DNA from: an uncultured Bacteroidales bacterium
GTDB lineage: Bacteria > Bacteroidota > Bacteroidia > Bacteroidales > Bacteroidaceae
DNA: 32,394 nt
Direction: 5' to 3'
Assembly: GCA_902773055.1 (NCBI GenBank)
Contig: CACYCZ010000119.1
Location: 1-32,394, forward strand
Shown: in pieces, positions 15,822 through 23,891 of the stretch
Numbering within the stretch: the stretch's first letter is position 1
Layout: the number at the start of each line of letters is the position of its first letter
The notes under the pieces: model-generated
The model's database searches: none
Told to the model about the DNA's origin: nothing
The model's input: the letters and a program-made list of their open reading frames with translations, nothing else
Made by a program: the position numbers and the translations under genes

Positions 15822-16691
15822 TTAAGCCCGTCGGGAACGGATATCACAATTGGCAGGAGCCTTGATGTTCTTGTCAATAATGATTTCGCCTATGCTGTCG
15901 GCTACGATCTCACCGCTGCAGGGATTCTTGATACTGGGAACATGGCCCTTGATATCGGCATGGACATGGGAATATTCAAAGGCCAAGTCGCAGGAAGAAT
16001 CCAGCGTGCAGTCTTCCAAAATCAAGTTGTCAATATAGCAGAATGGCTGGGTTCCCGCTATCCTGCAACGCACAAAGCGCAAATTCCTGGAATGCCACCC
16101 GAGAAACTCGCTGTCAATAAATGAGTCATAGATAGTTACATTCTCTGTTTCCCAGAAGGCATCCCTTGTGACAATGTCGGAATTATGTATCTCAACGTTC
16201 TTCACATACTGGAACACATACTTGCTGTCAGTAGTCAGATGGTCCACCTTGATGTTCTCGGAAAACATGAAGGGATAAGTGCCATCATGGAGTTTCACAT
16301 TGCTGATGACAATATCCTTGCAGCGCCAGAATGTTTCATCGGCATCGTTTATCGTGACATCAGCAAGATCCAGATTATGCATCTCCCTGAACATCTTGGG
16401 AGCGTCAATAACCGTGTTACGCATCTTCAGGTTGTCGGAATACCACAGTGCAGACCTCGCCTCAACGGCAAAGTGAGTATCGCTGACCTCAAAGCCGTGG
16501 ACATGCCACAAGGGATATTTTCCTATGAAATGACTATTCCTGACAATAATGTCGCTGCATTCCTTAATGGCCGACTCACCGTCGGTAACGGTGATATTGT
16601 CCAGCACCAAATGGTGGCTTTCAAAGAGGGGACGCTCACCGCCAAACTGTTTATTTCTGATTTCTTGTCCCTGCATATTGCTATCTTTCAT
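15822..16691 (-). CDS. DUF3737 family beta-helix protein
   Basis: 289 aa. The chain is a regular run of short turns of about 20 residues, each with D/N-aromatic pairs: DIIVRNSHFIGKYPLWHVHGFEVSDTHF, NLKMRNTVIDAPKMFREMHNLDLADVTI, DIVISNVKLHDGTYPFMFSENIKVDHL, NVTIYDSFIDSEFLGWHSRNLRF. That is a right-handed beta-helix, matching DUF3737. No signal peptide is seen. The ATG at 16691 or the one five codons later (16676, MQGQEIRNKQFGGERPLF) could be the start. It is 22 bases after the MATE stop and last in the MscS-MATE-DUF3737 row. Its role is unknown. Confidence 0.88.
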   Translation of the reverse strand: MKDSNMQGQEIRNKQFGGERPLFESHHLVLDNITVTDGESAIKECSDIIVRNSHFIGKYPLWHVHGFEVSDTHFAVEARSALWYSDNLKMRNTVIDAPKMFREMHNLDLADVTINDADETFWRCKDIVISNVKLHDGTYPFMFSENIKVDHLTTDSKYVFQYVKNVEIHNSDIVTRDAFWETENVTIYDSFIDSEFLGWHSRNLRFVRCRIAGTQPFCYIDNLILEDCTLDSSCDLAFEYSHVHADIKGHVPSIKNPCSGEIVADSIGEIIIDKNIKAPANCDIRSRRA

Positions 16692-16713
16692 ATCTGTTTT
16701 TATTATTTCATTC

Positions 16714-18126
16714 TTAACATTGTTTCTTTTCAGGCAGCCACCACCCCTTATACAGGCGGAAGAGGAATATCAAGCCTCTGCAACACAATTCCGCACACAT
16801 GGCTATCCATACACCACGCAGTCCCATGTCGGTAGCCAGTACCGCCGCCAGGGTAATACGCACTATCCACATGCTTCCCACATTCATCAGGAAAGGCTTG
16901 AAAGTATCGCCGGCACCGATAAAGGCATAGTATGCCACTATTGATGCTGCAAACATAGGTTCGGCAAAAGCCTCAATGCGCAACATCTCGACCCCCAGTG
17001 CGACAATCTCCGCATTAGGTGTCATCAGCGACATCATGACAGGGGCAAATATGTACATGATAATACCCATGAACGTCATCACCGCCATACCCAAGAAGAC
17101 CGCCGTATAAGCAAACTTCTTTGTCAATTCCCGTCGTCCGGCACCGACACAGAGGCCGACAAGCGTCGTAGCTGCATCGCCGATACCATAGCCCGGCATG
17201 TAGCACAGACTCTCTGCTATTATGGCAAACGAATTGGCTGCAATGGATATAATGCCCAAGGGTGCCACGATGGCAGTAATACATATCTGGGCACTGCACA
17301 TAATAATATGCTGAAACATCATGGGCGAACTGATCTTGGCAGCCTTGCGCAAGATGGCACCACGGGGGCGGAAAGAGCCTTGGCGATGCCACAGACACAA
17401 CTCCGGAGAACGCACGAAAAGGAAATAAAGCATCAGGGAAGCTGTGACGACATGCGCAAAGACACTCCCCAAGGCTGCGCCGGCAACACCCCAGCCAGCT
17501 CCCGGCAAGAACAGGTGAAGCGGGCCTATATCGACAGAGCGGGACGGGAAAATGAGCATAAAATTGAAAATTACATCCAAAATGCAGCAAAAGACATTGA
17601 GCATACTGGGAATGCGCATATTACCCGTACTGCGCAGCATACTGGCGCCTAAATAATTGAGTTGCCATGCTGGCAAGGAGAGAATAAAGATGAGGAAATA
17701 GAGAGAAGCCTCATGGCGGATGGTCTCGCCACCGCCCAGCCATTGAGGGATATAGGGCGCCATACTGGCCCCAATCAGCAATATCATGCAGCTGAAACTC
17801 AATGTAGACACAAGTGACTGCCGCAGGATACTGCGCGCACGCTCAAAATCGGCAGCACCGACAGCATGGGCAACCTGGACAGAGAAGCCGCTGACAATAG
17901 AATTGTTGACACCACCGAAAAGCCAGATACTGGTAGATACCAATCCTATGGCAGCCGAAGCCTCGGCGCCCAGATGGCCTACCATAGAGGCATCGATGTA
18001 CTCCATCAGGATTGTTGATATCTGTGCCATGATAGCCGGCAAGCTCAAGCCTATGGTAAGCTTGAGCTGATGACCGAGCGACATAGTCTGGCTACATCGT
18101 ATTTCTTCCAACAGACGATTATTCAC
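16714..18126 (-). CDS. MATE family efflux transporter
   Basis: 470 aa with about twelve membrane segments, the normal MATE layout: LTIGLSLPAIMAQISTILMEYIDASMVGHLGAEASAAIGLVSTSIWL is the first-helix signature, and the second half repeats it around FQHIIMCSAQICITAIVAPLG and GYGIGDAATTLVGLCVGAG. MATE proteins expel drugs or metabolites in exchange for Na+ or H+ across the inner membrane. The start is a GTG at 18124-18126, overlapping the mscS-like gene by 8 bases, which suggests translational coupling; an ATG 14 codons later is an alternative. The substrate cannot be told from sequence. Confidence 0.93.
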   Translation of the reverse strand: MNNRLLEEIRCSQTMSLGHQLKLTIGLSLPAIMAQISTILMEYIDASMVGHLGAEASAAIGLVSTSIWLFGGVNNSIVSGFSVQVAHAVGAADFERARSILRQSLVSTLSFSCMILLIGASMAPYIPQWLGGGETIRHEASLYFLIFILSLPAWQLNYLGASMLRSTGNMRIPSMLNVFCCILDVIFNFMLIFPSRSVDIGPLHLFLPGAGWGVAGAALGSVFAHVVTASLMLYFLFVRSPELCLWHRQGSFRPRGAILRKAAKISSPMMFQHIIMCSAQICITAIVAPLGIISIAANSFAIIAESLCYMPGYGIGDAATTLVGLCVGAGRRELTKKFAYTAVFLGMAVMTFMGIIMYIFAPVMMSLMTPNAEIVALGVEMLRIEAFAEPMFAASIVAYYAFIGAGDTFKPFLMNVGSMWIVRITLAAVLATDMGLRGVWIAMCAELCCRGLIFLFRLYKGWWLPEKKQC

Positions 18127-20731
18127 CGGCTTCGTTCTTCTTTATCTTTTCGCGGGACACGGGTAGTGGCTGAGAGACAATGTGCAGGTCGCGTTGGGGG
18201 AATGGGATTTCAATATGATGCTTGTTCAGCGTATTGTAAATCATTTCATTGACCTGGCAATCAAAAGTTATTTTCTCCGAAACCAATGTCCAATATACCA
18301 CCAGAAGGTCTATGCTGCTGTCACCGAAATTTGCCAGGACTACACTGACGCCTTTTTTCGTATCCATCACATCGCGTCCGCTCTTGTTCTTGTAGGCCAT
18401 GGCGCTGATGTTCTCCACAAGAAGTTCACGTATCTTGTTAATGTCGCTGCCATAGGCCACACCTATCTTTACTTTGGATTTCACATAGGAATGGTTCCGC
18501 GTAAGGTTTTCAAAATTCTTTGTGAACAAGGCACTGTTCAGGAATGCTATCACACTGCCGCCGTCGGTTATGATAGCCGTACTCTGATAGGTTATGGAAT
18601 CTACCTTCCCGCGGATGCCGTCGCATTCTATCCAATCGCCCACACGCAGGCGCCCCGTCATGAGAGAAATACCGTAGAAGAAGTTTTCCAGAAGGTCTTT
18701 CATGGCAAAACCGAGACCTGTGGCCAAACCTGCCGTAACAATAGATATACCGCTCTTTGGCACTTTCAGCACGATTAAGGCCAATATGAAATAGCTTCCC
18801 CATATGACTATCGCCGTCACGTTGTTGACAAGTGTGAAGTTTGCTTGGTTCATTGCTACTGCCATACCTTTATTCTTGCGTTGGAGATGGCTCATGCGGA
18901 CAGAACGATAAACTGACTTGATGATATAACATATGTAATTGAATACAAAGTACAGACATGCCAACAGGGTTATTTTGGCAAACGACAACTGGCATACATC
19001 CTTTATATCCACAAAAGGAAGCATAAATACCCGCCTGCATATCTCTGTCAGGTCAAACACTTCGGCTGCCATATAGAAAGAAACTATGACCGAAAAGATA
19101 ATGCCCACCGGAAGCAATACCATCAGCAGGAAATCATAGAACCAGGTATGTGCTATGTCGTTACCGCTGCGCTTCAGCCAGCCACGCTCCGGAAGTTTCT
19201 TCAATTGGAGTTTCCGCTGAAGGTACTTCTGTTCCCAGGTCGTCAGGAAATCGTATATGCATGTCACCGTCAGTATCAGCATAAGCAGTATGAGCCACCA
19301 TATGAAAATCTGGACGCTCATAAGAACATAGCCGCTCCAGGCCATGACTGTAGCTATACACATGAGTACAAACGATATCCACGAATATATTTTGTCGTTG
19401 ACGGAGGCTGTTTTCCCAAACCGGTACAGAACCCATAACTGCCATACAGTAAAAAGCAACAGGATAGGCGGGAAAATGAGATTTACAAGAGAGTTGGGAA
19501 TAAATATGATACGGAAAATAATGACAATGAAACCCAGCAAGATGATTGGCATGAACAGACGCAGGGCGCTCTTGATCTGGTCACCTCTCAGCCGCAGCAA
19601 CAGTGAAACAAGGATAATGGTTATCAGCCATGCAAAACTTACCAGGAGCTGACTGGCCATAATGATGAAGTTATGCTGCATGAAGGCTTTTATAATCATC
19701 ATGGCAACAGCAAACAGGAACAGGCTTCCGGCTATGATGATGCAATCCATCTTCAGTTTCATCTCTTCACTGTTTCTGAGGGTTTTTACCTTCTTCATCA
19801 AGATTCTGACTACAATATTGCTGATGATAAACGACAGAGTAATGTAGAATACGACAAACAGGACAAGACCGAATACAATCGACCCTCTCCATTCACTTTT
19901 GATATGATTGTACTCATAGTTCTTGTTTTCATATTTGTCGGCCATATCGCGTTTCATCTGCCTTACCGACCTGTTAAAATGGCCCAAGGAGGCAAAATAG
20001 CTTTCCTCACCGTTTACGAAAATATTCTGCTGTATCTCCTTGTAACGCTTCTGCGCATAATCATATACCTCCTTAAGATGCTTCTGCATGTGCTCATAAT
20101 GCTCGCTGTCACGGCTGAACTCTGCACGCATCTCCTTGAACTTCTTGAGTATTATCCTGGCAAAACCTATGCACTCTTCACGGTCTTCCTGACCTTGGTC
20201 GGACAAGAAAAACGGCATGTTCTTTTTTCTCAGTGAGTCAGCCTGCATCCGTAAGCTGTCGATATGATTTGCCTGATAAGCCGCCTTGCTTTTTGAGGGG
20301 GAGGACACATGCTTGTCCCTGATGAGTGAAGGCGGTATACTCTGCAGGGTGTATATCAGTTGGCCATATCGCAAAATCTCTGAATCCAAACGCTTCATAA
20401 TGACACCATAAGGCATCATATGGGCCGTAAAGTCATGGTACATCTGCGTAGCCTCATGGCACACATAGGTCAAATTGAACGTATAGCTGTCTCTCTGAGA
20501 ATACAGCATCAGTGCTATCTGGTTGCTTTTCTGCATGGCAGAAACCATCTTCTGATGCTGACGCTCTGAATTTTTCTTCATCACCTCAGTCATCTGCTTG
20601 AGGTCATTGTTGGTAGTTGCCAATTCCACACGGAGGACTGCCAAGGTCTGCTCAAGATTTTTCTCGTTAAGCACAGCGCTGGCATGCAGGCAACAAAAGC
20701 CGACAAACAATATGACACATAATCTCTTCAT
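18119..20731 (-). CDS. Large MscS-family mechanosensitive channel with periplasmic domain
   Basis: 870 aa from the ATG at 20731, which begins a signal peptide (MKRLCVILFVGFCCLHASA); a longer in-frame start at 20788 would bury it and precede the promoter. A periplasmic helical domain (about 20-265) has coiled-coil character (LAVLRVELATTNNDLKQMTEVMKKNSERQHQKMV). About ten membrane segments follow, and the MscS core begins near residue 665: SGISIVTAGLATGLGFAMKDLLENFFYGISLMTGRLRVGDWIECDGIRGKVDSI, then the beta domain NSALFTKNFENLTRNHSYVKSKVKIGVAYGSD. This is the large MscK/YbiO-like layout. It relieves turgor on hypo-osmotic shock. It is first in the MscS-MATE-DUF3737 row. Confidence 0.92.
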   Translation of the reverse strand: MKRLCVILFVGFCCLHASAVLNEKNLEQTLAVLRVELATTNNDLKQMTEVMKKNSERQHQKMVSAMQKSNQIALMLYSQRDSYTFNLTYVCHEATQMYHDFTAHMMPYGVIMKRLDSEILRYGQLIYTLQSIPPSLIRDKHVSSPSKSKAAYQANHIDSLRMQADSLRKKNMPFFLSDQGQEDREECIGFARIILKKFKEMRAEFSRDSEHYEHMQKHLKEVYDYAQKRYKEIQQNIFVNGEESYFASLGHFNRSVRQMKRDMADKYENKNYEYNHIKSEWRGSIVFGLVLFVVFYITLSFIISNIVVRILMKKVKTLRNSEEMKLKMDCIIIAGSLFLFAVAMMIIKAFMQHNFIIMASQLLVSFAWLITIILVSLLLRLRGDQIKSALRLFMPIILLGFIVIIFRIIFIPNSLVNLIFPPILLLFTVWQLWVLYRFGKTASVNDKIYSWISFVLMCIATVMAWSGYVLMSVQIFIWWLILLMLILTVTCIYDFLTTWEQKYLQRKLQLKKLPERGWLKRSGNDIAHTWFYDFLLMVLLPVGIIFSVIVSFYMAAEVFDLTEICRRVFMLPFVDIKDVCQLSFAKITLLACLYFVFNYICYIIKSVYRSVRMSHLQRKNKGMAVAMNQANFTLVNNVTAIVIWGSYFILALIVLKVPKSGISIVTAGLATGLGFAMKDLLENFFYGISLMTGRLRVGDWIECDGIRGKVDSITYQSTAIITDGGSVIAFLNSALFTKNFENLTRNHSYVKSKVKIGVAYGSDINKIRELLVENISAMAYKNKSGRDVMDTKKGVSVVLANFGDSSIDLLVVYWTLVSEKITFDCQVNEMIYNTLNKHHIEIPFPQRDLHIVSQPLPVSREKIKKNEAGE

Positions 20732-20757
20732 ACTAAATAGGGAAATTTTTGAATATG

Positions 20758-20765
20758 CAAAAATA
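20758..20765 (-). promoter_or_regulatory. Putative -7 promoter element of the MscS gene
   Basis: Minus-strand TATTTTTG, 26 bases before the ATG at 20731. No clear TTG element is seen. Confidence 0.5.
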
Positions 20766-20970
20766 ATCTTTCCGCACGGGATAAGCATTAACAGAACTGA
20801 AAAAAGTTGTAAAAGAATAATATATTGGTTCCTCCGTCACGATGCCATGGACTCAGCATCATCATGGTTGAAACACCCTTTCCTGCCAATTAATGCTGAT
20901 ATTTACTGAGGAAAAGCCTGCCACGACTTGCCACACCGCGACAGACATCTGCTTATATGCCGCAGACATC

Positions 20971-21060
20971 TATGTTTCCCGATGGTGAATGTATGTTTCC
21001 CGTCGCTGAACGTATGTTTCGCATCGGTGAACATACATTCACCATCGGGAAACATAACAT
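20971..21060. repeat. 21-bp quasi-palindromic repeat array, copy 2, with 27-bp perfect inverted repeat
   Basis: Four 21-bp units. Bases 20971-20997 are the exact reverse complement of 21030-21056 (27 bp, 32-base loop), so the whole array can fold as one hairpin. A 26-base stretch (21007-21032) is the exact reverse complement of 31454-31479. It lies in the 641-base divergent gap between the MscS and DUF4886 genes. The rest of that gap holds the two promoters and otherwise nothing I recognise; a 40-codon open stretch on the minus strand near 21061-21180 has no start or homology I can name. Confidence 0.87.
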
Positions 21061-21302
21061 ACATCGGTAATAAACCTCATCCCTGACGCCATTGGGCAAA
21101 CCTCCCTTTCCGTAGATGACGACTACCTGTTTCTCGCCAGAATTGAGAAAAGAGTTATCATCCCCTGAAACTTTTTATATAGGATTCTGATGGGGACGTC
21201 TTCTTTCAATCCTTACTTCTTTCACAAGCTGACCAGCCTTTATTCTTTACCAAATAATCAATTTTTGATAACATTTTTCTTGCATATCTCCAAATTTTTC
21301 AC

Positions 21303-21310
21303 AACCTTTG
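21303..21310 (+). promoter_or_regulatory. Putative -7 promoter element of the DUF4886 gene
   Basis: AACCTTTG (one mismatch to TAnnTTTG) with TTG at 21280-21282, exactly 20 bases upstream. The leader to the ATG is 62 bases. Confidence 0.5.
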
Positions 21311-21372
21311 TGTATCCGATTTGGCTCAGGACAAATCTTGCGCAATAAACAAAACATAAATATAACAGCATT

Positions 21373-22173
21373 ATGAAATTAATCTCTTACAAAACCCTTT
21401 TATTAAGTCTTGCCCTGCTGTGTCCCATGCTGACACATGCTCAGGCAAACGACTCTCTGAAAATCCTGTGGATAGGTAACAGCTACACTTTCTACAATGA
21501 CCTGCCCGCCCTGGTAACAAAATTGGCGGCAGAACAAGGCATGAAACTGGCACCCACCCGTTTTCTGAAAGGCGGAGCCCATCTGGCCGGCCATTACCAG
21601 AACAGTGAACTTATTGCTGCTCTCCAGAAAGGCGGCTGGGACTATATCGTCATGCAGGAACACAGTTCGGCTCCGGCCCAATCCACGCGCGACGTCATTG
21701 CAGAGACCTACTACTATGCCCATCTGTTGGACAGCATCGCCATGAAGGGCTCTCCCAAGGCTCACGTCATATTCTACATGACATGGGGGCACAAGAACGG
21801 CAACATGCAGAATCAAAAGCATCCCGATCCTGCCTATCCGCTGGACGAAACCTACGAAGACTTCCAGTCCCGCCTGCAAACCACATATCTGGAACTGACC
21901 TACGAAAACAAGGCATGGTGCTCACCCGTGGGAATAGCCTGGCGGCAGGTACGTCAGAAACACCCCGAAATAGAACTCTACAAGAAAGACTGCAGCCATC
22001 CTTCCTTTGAAGGGTCATATCTGGCAGCCCACTGTTTCCTGAGCACAATACTGCAGCGTCCTTACGCCTCACGCATGTACTTCGACCTGCCTGAAGACAA
22101 GGCCATGATCCTGCAGCAGACAGCACAGAATGCAGTCTTCAGCAACATGAAACTGTTAGGACTCAAAAAATAA
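21373..22173 (+). CDS. Secreted DUF4886 (SGNH-hydrolase-like) protein
   Basis: 266 aa. A signal peptide ends about residue 24 (LLSLALLCPMLTHAQ). The mature protein has the SGNH pattern: block I LKILWIGNSYTFYND with the nucleophile Ser in GNS, a middle QEHSSAPAQ motif, and the C-terminal KDCSHPSFEGSYLAA with the Asp-x-x-His pair. This fits DUF4886, a family of secreted esterase-like proteins common in gut Bacteroidetes, possibly removing acyl groups from glycans. A Gfo/Idh oxidoreductase begins 26 bases downstream, so the two probably form one transcript for an export-side sugar or glycoside modification; that link is inference. Confidence 0.88.
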   Translation: MKLISYKTLLLSLALLCPMLTHAQANDSLKILWIGNSYTFYNDLPALVTKLAAEQGMKLAPTRFLKGGAHLAGHYQNSELIAALQKGGWDYIVMQEHSSAPAQSTRDVIAETYYYAHLLDSIAMKGSPKAHVIFYMTWGHKNGNMQNQKHPDPAYPLDETYEDFQSRLQTTYLELTYENKAWCSPVGIAWRQVRQKHPEIELYKKDCSHPSFEGSYLAAHCFLSTILQRPYASRMYFDLPEDKAMILQQTAQNAVFSNMKLLGLKK

Positions 22174-22199
22174 CCATTTAAATACTCTTCATCTTTAAT

Positions 22200-23603
22200 A
22201 TGGAAACAAATAAAAAACAAAAAAAACAAACCGTTGCCAAACAGAAAACATCTGGCAACGGTATGAACCGCCGTGAGTTCCTGTATACCACGGCAGCCGG
22301 ACTTTCCAGCTTTATGATTCTTCCAAGCTGGAAAGTAGACGGAGTACGCATTGCACCAAGCGACCGGGTAGTATTAGGCTTCGTAGGCCTTGGACGCCAG
22401 GGAATCAGCGACTTCCACAGTTTCTCATCATGTCCGGGCGTTCAGGTTGCAGCATGCAGCGATGTTGACTCAATCAAGCGCGAACGCTTTCGCCGCATCG
22501 TCTCCAAATGGCAGAAAGACAAAGGAATGAACGAGCGTTGCGACATGTATGAATTCTATGAAGATCTCATTGAGCGCAAAGACATTGATGCCATTGAAAT
22601 TGCCACGCCAGACCACTGGCACGCCCTTGTTGCCATACAGGCTTTGGATTCCGGCAAAGATGTATACATTCAAAAACCCCTGGCATACACCATTACCGAA
22701 GGACTGGCCGTACAGGCTGCCGTAAGAGCCAATCACCGCATTCTGCAGATGGGAAGCCAGCAACGCTCCAGCAAGGAATTCCAACAGGCCATCAAGATTT
22801 GCCGCGAAGGAGGCATCGGACATATTGAAAAAATCTATGTACGCGTAGGCGATCCTCCCAAGCCTCTTGACCTGCCAGAAATGCCCGTGCCGGCCAACCT
22901 GAATTTCAACCTGTGGCTGGGCCCGCTCAATGACCCAAAAATTCATTACCATCCCGATCTATGTCCTCCCGTTTCACTCGACCCCGACAAGAACGAGACC
23001 CTATGGGGCGCCTGGCGATGGTATCAGGAAACCGGTAACGGATATCCCGCTGACTGGGGAGCACACATGTATGACATAGCACAAGCTGCTATCGGCATGG
23101 ACGGACTGGGACCAGTAGAATTTATTCCCAAGGGATACAACGGTATCAAATACGCAACCATGAAGTATGCCAACGGCATCGTCATGACCGACCAGCCATA
23201 TCGCGAAGATCAACCCGATGCAAAAGGCATCCAGTTCATCGGAACCAAAGGATGGCTGAAAGTAGCCCGCGGTTACATCGAATGCTCCGACAAATCACTG
23301 CTGAAAAAACAAGAAGAAAAGATTGGCGAGGGACAGTATGAAGTAAGTTCTCCCCATATGCAAAACTTCATTGACGCCGTACGCGCCCATGTAGATCCTA
23401 TCGCACCTGTTGAGTATGGCACAAGCACCAACACACTATGCTGCCTGTTCAACATTGCCCGCGAACTGGGACGCCCTGTCAAATGGAACCCTGCATTGCT
23501 AAGTTTTGAAGGAGATAAGGAAGCAGCCGCTCACCGCCTGTACTGGTACGAATATCGCCGTCCGTACAGATTGCCTTATGTAGACAAGCGTAACAACTGC
23601 TGA
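22200..23603 (+). CDS. Gfo/Idh/MocA family oxidoreductase with Tat-type signal
   Basis: 467 aa. A Lys-rich N-terminus leads to GMNRREFLYTTAAGLSSFMILPSW, a twin-arginine motif (R24-R25) and hydrophobic segment, so it is probably exported folded with its NAD(P) bound. The Rossmann motif VLGFVGLGRQGISDF comes at about 58-72. The usual EKP active-site triplet is QKP here (DVYIQKPLAYTITEG). The YPADWGAHMYDIAQAAIG segment supplies the conserved His. Tat-exported members of this family are frequent in Bacteroidetes and Planctomycetes; some act as NAD-dependent glycosidases or sugar oxidoreductases. The ATG at 22200 is used; an internal ATG just before NRREF would also preserve the signal. A terminator follows. 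Confidence 0.9.
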   Translation: METNKKQKKQTVAKQKTSGNGMNRREFLYTTAAGLSSFMILPSWKVDGVRIAPSDRVVLGFVGLGRQGISDFHSFSSCPGVQVAACSDVDSIKRERFRRIVSKWQKDKGMNERCDMYEFYEDLIERKDIDAIEIATPDHWHALVAIQALDSGKDVYIQKPLAYTITEGLAVQAAVRANHRILQMGSQQRSSKEFQQAIKICREGGIGHIEKIYVRVGDPPKPLDLPEMPVPANLNFNLWLGPLNDPKIHYHPDLCPPVSLDPDKNETLWGAWRWYQETGNGYPADWGAHMYDIAQAAIGMDGLGPVEFIPKGYNGIKYATMKYANGIVMTDQPYREDQPDAKGIQFIGTKGWLKVARGYIECSDKSLLKKQEEKIGEGQYEVSSPHMQNFIDAVRAHVDPIAPVEYGTSTNTLCCLFNIARELGRPVKWNPALLSFEGDKEAAAHRLYWYEYRRPYRLPYVDKRNNC

Positions 23604-23618
23604 TAAAAAGCCTTTTTA

Positions 23619-23667
23619 TTCTACAGGTGGAGCATTATTTCGTATGTTCCACCTGTAATTTTTTTCT
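23619..23667 (+). terminator. Rho-independent terminator after the oxidoreductase
   Basis: TACAGGTGGAGCA (23622-23634) pairs with 23645-23657 (13 bp including one G-U), 10-base loop, followed by AA and a T-run. The FeoB partner gene converges from the other side. Confidence 0.9.
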
Positions 23668-23701
23668 GACGGAGCAATCACGGCAAAATCTATCGATAAA
23701 T

Positions 23702-23887
23702 TCAGCCTATCCTGCCCCTTTTCCTGTTACTTCCAGATTTTTCCTTGCTGTCAACACATTGCTTACGGTATGCACATCCCGAACAATCTCTACACGATGA
23801 AGCACCATTATCCCTAAGCAATCGCCATAATGCCCACGATGCCGCCATAAAGATTACTGCCAGTATGACTATGCTCTGGACATTCAT
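23702..23887 (-). CDS. FeoB-associated Cys-rich small membrane protein
   Basis: 61 aa from the ATG at 23887, 4 bases after the feoB stop; the longer frame to 23932 overlaps feoB and is not preferred. One membrane helix (MNVQSIVILAVIFMAASWALWRLL) is followed by a Cys cluster, SSCRDCSGCAYRKQC, and a basic tail (KEKSGSNRKRGRIG). This is the layout of the FeoB-associated Cys-rich family found after feoB in many bacteria. It may hand Fe2+ on or shape the transporter; the four cysteines could bind iron. The proteobacterial FeoC plays the corresponding small-partner part elsewhere. Confidence 0.87.
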   Translation of the reverse strand: MNVQSIVILAVIFMAASWALWRLLRDNGASSCRDCSGCAYRKQCVDSKEKSGSNRKRGRIG

Positions 23888-23891
23888 TATG

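Noticed and set aside
18070..18126. ATG 14 codons into the MATE gene as the true start
   Set aside because: Possible, but the GTG gives the typical overlap with the upstream gene and a normal N-terminal length; kept only as an alternative.
20971..21060. CRISPR array
   Set aside because: Units are directly adjacent with no unique spacers, the unit is only 21 bp, and no cas gene is present.
21061..21180. Minus-strand open stretch reading GEKQVVVIYGKGGLPNG
   Set aside because: About 40 codons with no good start, no domain I can name and an upstream stop; at most a gene remnant.
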